Part shown: piece by piece, positions 1 to 10,807 of the stretch | Layout: each line of letters begins with the position of its first letter | Position numbering within the stretch: the stretch's first letter is position 1 | Origin: Trichoplusia ni | Lineage: Eukaryota; Arthropoda; Insecta; Lepidoptera; Noctuidae | Length of the DNA stretch: 64,000 bases | Direction: 5' to 3' | Assembly: GCF_003590095.1 (NCBI RefSeq) | Contig: NC_039502.1 | Coordinates: 1,984,001 to 2,048,000, forward strand | Position numbers and translations under genes: made by a program | Notes under the pieces: model-generated | What the model was told of the DNA's origin: nothing | What the model saw: the letters and a program-made list of their open reading frames with translations, nothing else | Database searches by the model: none

Positions 1-3000
1 TCCTAAATACTTACCATTGTCACTTGATGTTTTATGTCCAACCCACTACTGGGTATTGGTTTATGTCATCCCGTCTTCTTCTTTAATTGCTATTTCATCT
101 GAGCTAATACGAATTCGAATAAAATATCAAAGCCCAACTGCAACATGAAAGTGAATTGGAAAAAGTTGAACAAAATTTATTGAACCTGGAACTGAATTCA
201 ATTCCTGAACCTCTATTGTTCAATTGTCAATCTAAAACTCCGTACAAACCATAAAACTGTTCATTAAACGTGCAATAAAACTTTTAGAATTTTAGTTACG
301 AGCACCTAGCTTCATATACGGAGGGAAAATTTAAAATACATATTTCTAACAAACCGAGGCGGGCCGCAAAACGTTCAACTATTCAAATATGAGCTGACGG
401 TATTTAACCGGTCGTTTTTTCATTGAATATGTTCAAGTTTTGGTTTCACGATGCGATTTTGAACCGACTTTCGTACGTAATATTTAGCAGCCCGCAAACG
501 TGGATTGTAAAGGATTTTGTGTTTGTATTTTCGTATGAGTTTTAGTATTTATATTATGTGAGTTTATTAAATGCTGTCGAAATAGTTTTTGAACTCGTTT
601 TAAATTTTAAATGGTTACTAGGATATGTACTAGCGAGTTTATAAAAAGTTTTCCAAAAGCTTTTTTGCTCATCTAAGCGTAAATAGGCATGTAGAGAAAG
701 AATATGTAATATACTTGATTTAGCTAATAATAACTTTACACCATACTGAGAGGATTGGCTATTCGCCGAAATAGAGGCTTTACCTAGTTCAGTAACTGTG
801 TTAAATTCGTCTAATGTAACTACGGTTAATTAGGCTAAAATGCTTAATTTCCTGCGTTTACGAAATATTTTTATAAAGATTATTGTTTGCATCTTTTTTC
901 ATTCACATGAAGATTCTAAGACGTATTTGAGTACATAACTCCATCATACAGAAGCTTTATTGAGAATTTGAATTTGACCATATACGACATCTACAAATCG
1001 CATTCGACAAATCGCAACATCCCATATGCTACTTAGCTACGCGCTGTGTAAAAACTCAGTCTGAACTAATTAAGGCGTAGTTCAATGAGAGTATTGTACT
1101 GTTACTCAAATTTTTGACAACTTACATAATGGGCTGGCGTTTTTAATTGAGTTTGCCTTTTGATTCTGTGTGAGAACCTGCTGTTTATGTTATGTCATTT
1201 CAATGGACGTGAAAGTTCTTATGTACCTATAAGACGGGCCCTTAGTAATTACCATTAAATTCAACGTCTTTTTCTTATTGTATGGTTGATATACACCTGG
1301 TATACTATTATTCTAGTATTTTAATAAAGTTGATACATCACAGCTTTCTTAAATAATATTATCCTTACGAAGGACATATTGGACTTTTCACTTTGATCTA
1401 ATTTCCTTTTAGTAAGCATATTGTATACAAATATTGTTATCAAGAACACTAAACTTTACAAAATTCTTAATCCCAGTATTTTGAAAACGAATTCAGTCAT
1501 TACCGACACTTCTAAGCGCTTGGACGACACTATTCGCATTGATTGAAAGAAAAACAAAAAGAAAGTCGTTCACTTCACTCGGTCCTCACTAATTCTTTTT
1601 AAACACTTTCCAATTTCCCTGGAACTTGTTAACAATACTTTTTACAGTTCCCGGTCCCTAATGTTTGGTACATTCGGCCTCGCAAAGCTCCAGCCTTGTA
1701 CCGATACCAAAAAAGTTGAAACATCGACAAAAAAATATTTTTTTCTAGTTCGAAAACAAATCCTTTACTGGGAATACAGCCAGTGTCTCCGGATTGGGAT
1801 TTTTTGGGGATTTTCCTTTGGTATAACATTCTGTTAGGGAATGTGTTGCGTTTTACATACAGATAGTATGCGAGATCAAATGCTGCTGTGGTTATGTTTA
1901 CGTCGTTGTGATTCGAATTTATTTGCTGATAGTATTCAATGTGTGGTATTTTTTGAGAACGATGTCATATACATTCCATCATTCCAAAATAGTATTAAGT
2001 TATATAAAAAACACATAAGTAGGTAAATGGACGCATTAATTCGAGTCTCTCCATCTACCACTAGGGCCTCATGAGCTATGATAGCTGGGCATTTGATATT
2101 TTCATAAATGCCTGGTGTCGCTGTCGCTATTACCTACAGCAAATACTTAAACTAAGGAGGTTAAATAAAGCGTAGCCACGGTCATAATTATGTTAGACAA
2201 CAAATTGATTTCATGATACCCATGAATTTATTTATCACCCAACCTATTCATATTCCTTCAGCCTATTTGTACGGAATCCTCAAAGCCGCGAGTTAACTTC
2301 CACTTGCCCGGATTTAACTGATTTCTAAGCATTTATAAATTCATTGGCATAAAAGTATTTCACTACATAGCATATCAGTCAGTCACAAGCAAAAAATAAT
2401 TGAACACTACACGAAACCAATAACAAACGTTAAACTGTATTTATAAAGACGTTTCGTAAGTAATGAACAAGCAGACAGGAAGACTAATTAGCTTAGAGCG
2501 ATCGCCGCGTGTTCACCAAATAAGGCCCTGTACACAACCTGGCTATATTTCGCGACTACAACATACCGACATAAATTCGACACGAGCTTATTTAATTAAT
2601 GGCGCTATTTCGATGAAAGTAATAAGTTAAGGTCAAGTTAATCACTTGGATACAATGTGTTAAGGGCAAGCCGAACTGCTGTTTTATTTTTTATTCGAAT
2701 AGTATATTTAAAAATGCTGTCACTTTTCTACGGAGATATACTACTCCTTCGAGAGCTTTGAGCTTTTTAAGTCTTGAGTGTAAGATATGTGTGTGAGTGT
2801 AATTGTAGGTTTGGTTTAATTGTAAACAGAACTGAGTTTCTTGCTTCATTATCTGCGTCGAGTTATTATTTGTAGGAGTGGATTATAGTTTACTTTTGTT
2901 AAAATGTGTTGTGTGTAATTTTTATGTGTGTTGATTACAAATGGAAAAATATTTTAAAAGGATTGGAACACGATTTGGGAAAATGAATATTTTTTTAACA

Positions 3001-3157
3001 TGTTCCATAGGTAAGAAGGACGTTCTTAGTTTTAGCATTGGAAGGTCCCATAACCTTGAAAAATATAAAAACAAATATGAAAAAAATCTTGACACTCAAA
3101 ATCCATCGGAATAGGAGTCCTCTAAAACGCGTATTACGTAAATAAAATTAGCATACA
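1..3157. other. AT-rich noncoding DNA, no gene recognised
   Basis: I see no gene, RNA gene or recognisable repeat here. Two 60-66 codon frames near 1.6-2.0 kb lie on opposite strands in AT-rich sequence and have no domain, splice or composition support. The sequence fits intergenic or intronic insect DNA. Confidence 0.6.
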
Positions 3158-3262
3158 ATGGTCGCGCGAGTTTCGCAGTACCTTGCTATAATTAGTGGCC
3201 GCCGGAGTGCCAGCGGAGGTCACTCGGACCATAGCTGACCGCGGGCCCGCAACTTCATTTGC
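3158..3262 (+). other. GC-rich patch with a 26-codon ATG frame
   Basis: A patch of about 100 bp much richer in G+C and CpG than its surroundings. It begins with an ATG in a good insect context (ACAATGG). The frame encodes 26 residues beginning MVARVSQYL and stops at 3236-3238. A weak GT donor-like site (AAAGGTAGAG) follows near 3280. It could be a short first exon, a small ORF in a leader, or a conserved regulatory patch. I do not recognise the peptide, and composition is the main reason to list it. Confidence 0.2.
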
Positions 3263-5328
3263 GAACAGTATTAAGTTGTGAAAGGTAGAGAATTAGGCTT
3301 GATGGTCTTTACCTGGACTCCCTTTTAAGGGATTATCAGTGTGTTTATAAGATATAATGATTCTGAATTGTTTTTATGATAAGCACTTGTTAACCACTTC
3401 GGCTGATCATCTAAAAGATTGGCAAAAATGTAAAAAGATACAACTTCATATTTCATTTCAATTATGTACTTTGCTGCTTCTATCTTTCGGTGCAGTGGGT
3501 TCTAGGAACAAAAGTACTTACTAAAAGTGTTTATGCAAAGAGAGTATTGAAACATCCCGCCTCCGACATTTTGAATCAACACTTGTTATAGAGGCATCTG
3601 AGAACTGCGGTCAAACAAAATTGCTTATTAAAAACTATGAAACTGTTATACCTCATTTGTTCTAAGAAAATAAAGACATTGAAAAATTAATCAACGCTCT
3701 CCAAAACCGTTTATTTGCAAAGTAGCAACTGGACATCTGTTTTAAAGCCATTTAAAACTAAAATAGGAATAACGGCATCACCGTTAAAGCTAGTCGTTTA
3801 ACCTCAAACGATCACCTCTGCCTAATATGGAGTATTATAATAATATTCGTATAATTAATTACGGCAAAGTATTCCGCCCACGTGTCCCGCTAATGTGCTT
3901 ATAGTGTGCTCACCATATAAGTCATATTGATTGAACCTTGACATTCAAGGTGGAGTCTGACACTGTCGAACTGTCAAAAGTGGTTCGTCCCACACGTGGT
4001 ACAGTCGGGCGCAGTGCTATGCACTAATAAAGAATATTGGCTATGCTTTGTATAATTGTTGAATTATGCGCCGTGTCATGATTGAGTCCAAGCCTACGAA
4101 CTTTGGTGGAGTAATACGCATTAGAAACCGTCATTAAATTATTATTTTAATATATAAAGAATATTTTAAGATATAAAGGAAATATGTTGTATCTACAAAG
4201 AGGTAGTATTTTTTTTTTATAGAATAAACAAAATTGTTCTCATTGACTTTATTAATGTCCTAAAACTATGAAATTTTGTAACTTTTCTCACTCGTAGTCT
4301 TTATTCTGTACAAAAATATGTGTTCCATATAACTTTTATAACTAATGTTATATGGAACACATATTAAACTTTATTAATTTAATTTTAACGCATTTTCGTG
4401 AACACAACTGTACATGTTAACAACCATCCGAAGCAGAATATTCTGGGCCATATTTGGATATTTTTTATGTGAACGATAAATTAAACTTAAATAAACTCTA
4501 GTCATTGTAGGTATTTGTAAATACATGACTTTATAAAGGCTTCTTAGAGAACCAGATTGGTAAATGGTTGTATTAATATTATATCAATTGTTTAAAGTTA
4601 ACTTTAAAAAAATCTATATTATCTAAATATAAAACAATAATTTTTATGTGTGGTAATGTTGATTCCAGCTATTGTAAAGTTACAAGTTTATTGGGAATTT
4701 TATTTGAACTGATGGTTGTTGTGGTTGCTATATTGTATACTCGTAGCAGCGGCAGCAACGATCCGTTGAGAATGAAGATGTCACTAGCCGGTTCCTTTCA
4801 GTAATAATTTGGAAACGCGCAGCAAGAGTCATTCATATTAACGTTTCGAAAGTACCAGACAAAGGCTTATTTGGGGTAAAATGTTATCCTTACCAAACTA
4901 ATAACTATGCAAATTTTCTTTAAAACAGATTTAATTTACGCTTTACAAACTCGTATTTCAATACTATGAAATTTTGTCACGATAACAAATTAAACTTTCA
5001 AACTGGCCACATAACCTCATTAAAAAAACTCTGAGTAACTAAAAAAATACTCAGGAAGTCGGGGCAAGACTATTTTTATAAAAAAAAATATAAAAATATG
5101 AAGAACTAAAGTAACGGATGTTGTCATAAAGACTAGTCACAAAGTTTATGAACACAAAGTACTTTAAAATTTATTAAATTAGTACGACATGACTTGAACG
5201 GGGAATGGAAATTAAATAGGAAGTTTGATAAAGTGAGGGAAAAGGCTAGCGGGGAGACGTCGGAAGAGGACATTTGTTTTGTTTTTCTATGATATACAGT
5301 TGAAATAAAACACCCATTTTTATCTATA
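3263..5328. other. AT-rich noncoding DNA
   Basis: No gene recognised. The only structured item is the perfect hairpin at 4315-4365, listed separately. The rest is A/T-rich with short homopolymer runs. Confidence 0.6.
4315..4365. repeat. Perfect 19-bp inverted repeat (hairpin)
   Basis: The arm AATATGTGTTCCATATAAC (4315-4333) is repeated exactly in reverse complement at 4347-4365, separated by a 13-base loop. In AT-rich DNA a perfect 19-bp dyad with a short spacer is unlikely by chance. It could be a small RNA hairpin, the collapsed ends of a tiny foldback element, or a recent palindromic duplication. No flanking target duplication is evident. Confidence 0.75.
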
Positions 5329-5534
5329 TCTATACTCTATACTAATATATAAAGCTGAAGAGTTTGTTTGTTTGAACGCGCTAATCTCAGGATCTACTGG
5401 TTCGATTGAAAAAATCTTTTTGTGTTGAATAGACCTTTTATCAAGGAAGGCTATAGGCTATATAACATCACGCTGCGACTAATAGTAGCGAAGATACAAT
5501 CGATCACGTGGACGAAGTCGCTAGCAATAGCTAG
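5329..5534 (+). mobile_element. Non-autonomous Helitron-like element, copy A
   Basis: Starts TCTATACT, runs through a body containing AAAGCTGAAGAGTTTGTTTG, and ends in CTAG. The base before the start is A and the base after the end is T, as expected for Helitron insertion between A and T. No terminal inverted repeats or target duplication are seen. Over most of its length it matches the reverse complement of copy B at 5665-5932, so the two elements point tail-to-tail. It is about 206 bp, carries no coding capacity and belongs to a family abundant in moths. The Helitron assignment is from the TC...CTAG ends; the family name is not certain. Confidence 0.72.
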
Positions 5535-5664
5535 TAGATTATATTGAGCTTTAGAATAGACTAAAAGATTTTAATTGACAGCGGTTCATCGTGTGTTACA
5601 TATGTCATGATTACCAGTGGACTGAGATATGTTTTTAAGTTTTATCTGCCAGATTTATTACATA

Positions 5665-5932
5665 CTAGCTGTTGCCCGCGACTTCGTCCCAGTGGGTAGA
5701 TGACATAAGTTATGCTTTATACCTGCCCTGTTTTTTTTCACATTTTCCATTGTATCTTCGCTCCTATTCGTCGCAGCGTGATGGTTTATAGCCTAAAGCC
5801 TTCCTCGATGAATGGTCTATTCAACACAAAAAGAATTTTTCAATTTGGACCAGTAGTTCCTGATATTAGCGCGTTCAAACAAACAAACAAACAAACAAAC
5901 TCTTCAGCTTTATATACTCGTAGAAGTATAGA
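5665..5932 (-). mobile_element. Non-autonomous Helitron-like element, copy B
   Basis: Read on the minus strand it starts TCTATACTTCTACGAG after an A, shares the AAAGCTGAAGAGTTTGTTTG body with copy A, and ends in GCAACAGCTAG followed by T. About 268 bp. It carries an internal expanded (AAAC)n run at 5877-5900 on the + strand. The 76-codon plus-strand frame across it is a by-product of repeat sequence, not a gene. Extra bases near the 3' end relative to copy A suggest copy A has an internal deletion. Confidence 0.75.
5877..5900. repeat. (AAAC)n microsatellite
   Basis: About six AAAC units inside Helitron-like copy B. The equivalent site in copy A has only two or three units, so the run expanded after or during amplification of the family. 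Confidence 0.85.
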
Positions 5933-6198
5933 TTGCACATAGTAACTATAGTTAGTTTAAATAATTATTCTGTTCAATCTTGTATCGTATACCAAAAGAA
6001 AAATATTGTGGAGCAAATCTTCTACTCTTCCAGTAACACACACAAAAAACATTACATAACAACATATTTTCAGTTATAAACATAAAAAAGAAACAGAAAT
6101 CGCGCTAGTTAAAAATAATAATCACTAATGACTGAAATAAAAGTGCTTCAACAAAAAAATGTGCGCGTTCGTCCGTGACGGCGGTAAACATAAACATC

Positions 6199-6268
6199 AC
6201 TCAACTTTACTCAAATTTACTCGACGTTACTCAACGTTACTCAACATTGCTCGACGTTACTCAACATC
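6199..6268 (+). repeat. Decamer tandem repeat, 7 units
   Basis: Seven consecutive 10-bp units of consensus ACTCAACGTT (variants ACTCAACTTT, ACTCAAATTT, ACTCGACGTT, ACTCAACATT, GCTCGACGTT, ACTCAACATC). Unit length is constant with only substitutions between copies. A further CTCAACTCG lies just downstream near 6281. The period is close to one helical turn, so each unit presents the same face. Confidence 0.85.
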
Positions 6269-7662
6269 AACAAGTTCAGGCTCAACTCGTCTCGAGTGCC
6301 TGTTCATAGGAAAAGTTGGCTTTGTTTTAATTTTTTAATACTTAACTGTAAGGGGACTTGTGGAAGTCTCGCATATCTTGTTAACTAGACGAAGTTGTGA
6401 GGAAGTATGTTCAAGCAGATAATTATTTAGATGAAAGAAAATATAATTTAGTTTTGTTATTGGTTTACTTAGTAGGTACCTTTTATCGAATTGACGAATG
6501 TTGAAAAGGCTTTACGGCAATATGACTTGGTATTGATTGTTGAGAAAAAAAAATGTATAGATTTTAACAGAAATCACGTCGTGGGAATAAATGACGATGA
6601 AGGACGCTGATAAATTACAAGGTCAGCCACGGCAAAGGAAGACGTATGTCATTGCAAAGGAAAATAATAGCAAGAGGTTTTGTTCGCAGTGGAAACTTAA
6701 ATAGACTGAGGTAAACCAAAAATGAATCTAGTTTGAACTTGCGACTTTGCTGAAGAAGAGCTTACGACTCGTACAAAAACATAATTATTAAACTTCAATC
6801 TGTTCCCTTAAAGCACAATATTGTTCACAAAAATGAACGCTTAATTCCTTTTTGATTCGCATTAATCCCAGCCCGAGAGTATCTTTTTATCTTTACGTAA
6901 CATGCTTAAGCCTCACATTTGCATATTTCATTGAAACACACATTTATTCTCTGTTTATTTTTCTCCACTCATTTTTCTGACATTTTAAAAGCTTTTTAAT
7001 ATTTTCCCAGTAATGGGAAACATGTTGCTGGTTATACAATTTAGGGAAACATTTCGAATTTTATATTTTCGTTATGTAAAGAAAAATACGGATTAGTGTT
7101 CGAAACGTGAAGTTATTTTTTCTGATTCGGTGTTTAAAATAATTGGATGTGAGGTTTATTTTGCAAGAGAAATGTAAATTGATTTTTTTACGAATCTACT
7201 TTTATATTTTTGTTCGACCTTATATTTGTTTAGAATATTATTAATTTTTAATTCCGTATAAGACCTGACGTTTTGTTTGGTTTCGACAACACAACATGTA
7301 AAGATTTTAAATACCGAAAGAAGAAAATCTTTCTTTTATTAAAGTTTATAAATAAAAATGTAACATTGACACTATTGACTGACTAACGATACGAAAATAT
7401 CACATTATGAAGTATACTACCCATTTCCCGCGGCACTCCACCTCTCTCGACATCGCGGCTCTCTACTGCCCTCACAAAAGCCAGCATAAAGCGAATATTA
7501 AATATTGCTCACAACCGATTTAATGCACTCTTTCATTTTGCCCATATCCGGTCACAGATCCTGATAAAAAATGTTATCCGTGTACAAAACAATATGTTGT
7601 TGCTTTTTTTTGTTTTGCGTGCACGCTGTACAAAGTATTGATTAACGCCCAGCTCTCAACGG
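6269..7662. other. AT-rich upstream region of the 7.8 kb candidate exon
   Basis: No gene or recognised repeat. This stretch lies upstream of the candidate promoter at 7670. If that promoter is real, proximal regulatory sites would lie here, but I cannot identify specific ones. Confidence 0.5.
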
Positions 7663-7669
7663 ACCCGGG

Positions 7670-7678
7670 TATAAAAAA
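7670..7678 (+). promoter_or_regulatory. TATA box of candidate promoter
   Basis: TATAAAAAA directly preceded by a GC-rich ACCCGGG, resembling an upstream BRE next to a TATA box. An initiator-like TGCATCG sits about 29 bp downstream (A at about 7699), the usual TATA-to-start spacing. The abrupt rise in G+C begins around here and leads to the ATG at 7818. The start site is inferred. Confidence 0.4.
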
Positions 7679-7711
7679 TAAAAAATCAACAGGACTGCAT
7701 CGCCTCCGGTT

Positions 7712-7768
7712 ATGCACTCGCGACCGTTCAAACATAGTACGGACATAATGTATACGGGAAGCGGCTAG
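7712..7768 (+). CDS. Upstream ORF in candidate 5' leader (18 codons)
   Basis: If transcription starts near 7699, the first AUG in the leader opens an 18-codon frame beginning MHSRPFKHS and ending at TAG 7766-7768, 49 bases before the main ATG. Its start context (GGTTATGC) is weak, so leaky scanning to the main ATG is plausible. Upstream ORFs of this type are common in leaders of tightly controlled genes. It depends wholly on the proposed promoter. Confidence 0.25.
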   Translation: MHSRPFKHSTDIMYTGSG

Positions 7769-7805
7769 CTAGTGCTGACCCCCGGCCGCCCGCGCCCGCC
7801 GCCCG

Positions 7806-7846
7806 AACCCGGGCAAAATGGCCGGCCGCTGCAGACCACCCGGGTT
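7806..7846 (+). promoter_or_regulatory. Inverted repeat enclosing the candidate start codon
   Basis: AACCCGGG (7806-7813) and CCCGGGTT (7839-7846) are exact reverse complements, separated by 25 bases that contain the ATG at 7818. In RNA this would form an 8-bp GC-rich stem holding the start codon in the loop. A third CCCGGGT lies at the TATA box (7664-7670). Function is speculative. Confidence 0.35.
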
Positions 7847-7884
7847 TTTCGACAATTGGTACCTTTACATGGCCAGGAGGCATG
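7818..7884 (+). CDS. Candidate first coding exon, unknown protein
   Basis: The ATG lies in GGCAAAATGGCC, an excellent match to the insect start consensus (CAAAATGG). The frame gives 22 codons plus one base: MAGRCRPPG, then FFDNWYLYMARRH, rich in aromatic and basic residues. Codons are G/C-rich in third position (GGC, CGC, TGC, TAC, ATG, GCC, AGG). Composition falls back to A/T-rich immediately after position 7884, where GTAAAT provides a splice donor (CATG|GTAAAT). A second possible donor is CAG|GTATCT at 7958. Upstream are a TATA box, leader and small upstream ORF. The frame stays open to 8021 without a splice, but that part looks intronic. No signal peptide is evident. I do not recognise the protein, and no second exon could be identified in the window, so a long first intron is implied. 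It remains possible that this is a chance frame in a GC-rich island. Confidence 0.42.
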
Positions 7885-8852
7885 GTAAATGGATTTTTTA
7901 TTTCCATTCAACGAATCATATGTGTTTACTTTTTTATTTGGCGGGTCAACGAAACAGGTATCTGTATTTGGTTACATTTGTTGGGCGTATTCAGTTTTAC
8001 TTTAAATATATCGAAATTTAAGTAACGTTGTCAGGGTTTCTGTAAGGGTAGTATTGATAAAGCTGGAATTTTATTTGAAGCAAAAAAAAAAATAGCGCTA
8101 CATGAAACTGGACTTTTAATGCAAGATTTTCCTTTGGGTGGTCAAATTTTTACCAGATTTTTTAATATAAACAATGTATGTAGACCACTTTATATCGTAC
8201 AGAATTTTTAAGCAAAAATAACGAAGCCAACAACAGTAACATTGTAATAACTTGTAAAAGTTTAATCAAATTAACAATAGTGCTGGATCGCGCACGCTAC
8301 AGGTATTAAAAAGCGTTTGAGACGATGAATAATAGATGAATACATGCATTACCCTATGTGTACGTTAAGCATTTTATGTGTAATGTACTACTTCATAATA
8401 AAACAACAAGATCAGACTTGCGTCGTTTTTCTCAATCCCCGAGGAGAATTAGTAAGTTGGAGTCGGAGAATAAAACCACAGAAGTCCCATCCCTTTGTCG
8501 AAGATTAGCTTATGATTAGCATTCGATTTTGAAGTATTACGCACCTACTGTTTATTGCGGTGGTTTGCTGATGTGCCCAGTAAATGATCATTGGAAATCT
8601 GTAACAAGAAATAACATTTAGAATTTTTGGATAAAATATCTGTGAGTGTTATTTAACGAATTGTAGGTATATGTGTTAAAATATATTTTTTTATCTAAGT
8701 ATAATTTAGTTTTTGTGTAAAATATAATACCGGATTTTGTAAATAATCTTAAAAGCTTTTTATAATTTAATTATGTCTAAAAGTTACACGTCACACGTTA
8801 AACTGTCAAATATTGAAAGCCTGTTTATTGTGGCCGTTCTATGAGTTCTAAT
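7885..8852. other. AT-rich DNA, presumptive intron
   Basis: Begins with the donor-like GTAAAT and is typical A/T-rich sequence. No exon, RNA gene or repeat recognised before the SINE tail at 8853. Confidence 0.4.
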
Positions 8853-8993
8853 CATCGTGAGGAAACCTAGATTCCAAAGATTGAAACCTAAAATCGCCAG
8901 CCCACGGTAAGCTAGAGTGGCGATCAATGTTGAACCCTTCCCTATGGTAGGGAAGAGGCTTGTGCCCAGCAGTGGGCTGATATTTTTATTATA
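8853..8993 (+). mobile_element. SINE/LINE 3' tail, moth 'cagtgggctg' family
   Basis: Contains CATCGTGAGGAAACCT, a GCCAGCCCACGGTAAGC segment, GTGGCGATCAATG, GGGAAGAGGCTTGTGCCC and AGCAGTGGGCTGATATTTTT. These blocks, in this order, are the familiar 3' portion of lepidopteran SINEs and of the LINEs whose tails they share. The tRNA-like head is not recognisable, so this is a 5'-truncated copy. It matches the tail of the fuller copy at 10808-11046 in block order. Confidence 0.75.
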
Positions 8994-10807
8994 TGTTTAA
9001 GATTTTTTTTATGCCTGTCTCTACTTCATCCTTAAAGAGCCTAAGTTAACTTAACAGCAAATTAAATCATACGAAGTTTTAACGAATGGTTATCATGGTT
9101 ACGAGTATAGGAACACAAATCCTACATAAAATAGTTAAATAATATACCCATCTTACTCCGTATTGAGGTACAAAACTTGTATTCCGTAGCTAAACAAACA
9201 AGTATTTGTTGCCGCTGCCGACACAGCGGTACCTATAGATACACTCATTAGGGCTGTCGCGTGATTTTAATATATAAACCGTTGGTGGTGGGATTGCAAT
9301 TAAGCGAAATGGCTTCCTCGGCGCGGGCTCAATTTACATATTTTTATTGTGGCCGGAAAGTGGTGTGTCCTCACGAAATGTCTACAACGACTCGGCTAAA
9401 TATTTTGTACGCGTATTTTGTTGGTATTCGTGGCTACGTTTTGTTGACTCTTTTTTTCTTTTTCAATGTTTAGTCAAGTTGAAGGGGTAAGGAACTGTTT
9501 TTATGTCGTCTGATAAGAGTATCCTAGTTAGTGTATTGTGTTGTAGAAGAGACTTTCGACGAACACGAAAATTCGAAGTGTAGATGATTTTGACTGCGCC
9601 GAGTGGTGGAATTCACCAAGTCTAGCCCACTGTTTTTAAGGTAAATTTATCTTTATTTAAGCCTCAAAAACTTATACAAAGATATTTACTGCGTTTGTCA
9701 TCAGGGTTCACTATAATATTGGGAAGGTCAGGATGAAATTTGAATCAGCTTTCTTTAGATTAGTCTTGTAAATTACTTTGTTTCAATAAATGATGAGATA
9801 CCTTGTAGTCAGCTAATTCAAAACTATGATTTTAAAATAAACAATAACATATAAATAAATTCCTTATCTCTTCCTACCATTTCAATTAGGGCAAGGGTGA
9901 TCGACTCCAAGACACGGTTACCTAAGTAATTAACACGTTAGATTAAATAAAGCTAGAACACAACAATTACGTCGTGTAACCGTCCTTCACTGTTCGCCGA
10001 CGAGTGAACTCATTAATCCCCCAATCGTCACCAATAATCGTGATTCTTTCAATTGAACCCACATACAGGCCGTTGTCTTTTGAAATAAGAAAGGTTAAGG
10101 AGGTTTGTTTAAAATTATTTAATAAAAAAATTGTTATCACGTTAAGCTTAATAATTGTATTTTTTTGGAAATAAGTAATATGTTATTAGTATACTCGATG
10201 AATTCGTTATAAAATAAAAACTACCAAAATGCAAATTAAAATACATATTCAACATAAAACCTTGGGGCCCTGCTGTTTAAGCATTCGTACTATTATCTCT
10301 ACTGGCTTATAAAATTGCACGAACATATAAAAATCAACTTATTTTTATAGTAATTGAATTAATGTAAGCCATGCAATAAAATTTTGACCTTAAATAAATA
10401 ATACAATAAAATTTGGATCAACCTTGAAACAACCACCCTGTGTAAGACTAAAAGAACTATAGTTTAGTAATATCAATTTAGTTAAAAGCGATACGAATTT
10501 GTAGGGAAAGTTTATAGTGTTTTGTTTTATGCTCGTAAACGCGTGGTAACGCACAAAATATAGGCGCTTGTCACCAGAGGCGACGCGGCGACAGCGATGG
10601 GATCATATCACGCCATGCGACGCGAAAACTGTGGACATGGCTTACTTTGATTGATCAAATTTCAAACTATTGCTGACGAATAAATCTTGCTAGTTTAGGG
10701 GGATATTTTTTGAGCGAATTTGGGTGGGCTGAAAATTGCGTGTTGTTTTTTACTGTTGTGAATGCAAGTTTAATAAATTTAGCGAATTTTGAAATTAGTG
10801 TTTTTTT
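8994..10807. other. AT-rich noncoding DNA
   Basis: No gene recognised. The 70-codon frame at 9261-9473 is moderately GC-rich in its first 170 bp and includes a GGCCGGAAAGTG stretch, but it has no domain or splice support. A small GC-rich patch lies at 10561-10630. Confidence 0.5.

Noticed and set aside
5712..5942. 76-codon plus-strand frame
   Set aside because: Lies within Helitron-like copy B in antisense; repeat sequence.
6199..6268. CRISPR array
   Set aside because: Ten-base units without spacers; a tandem repeat.
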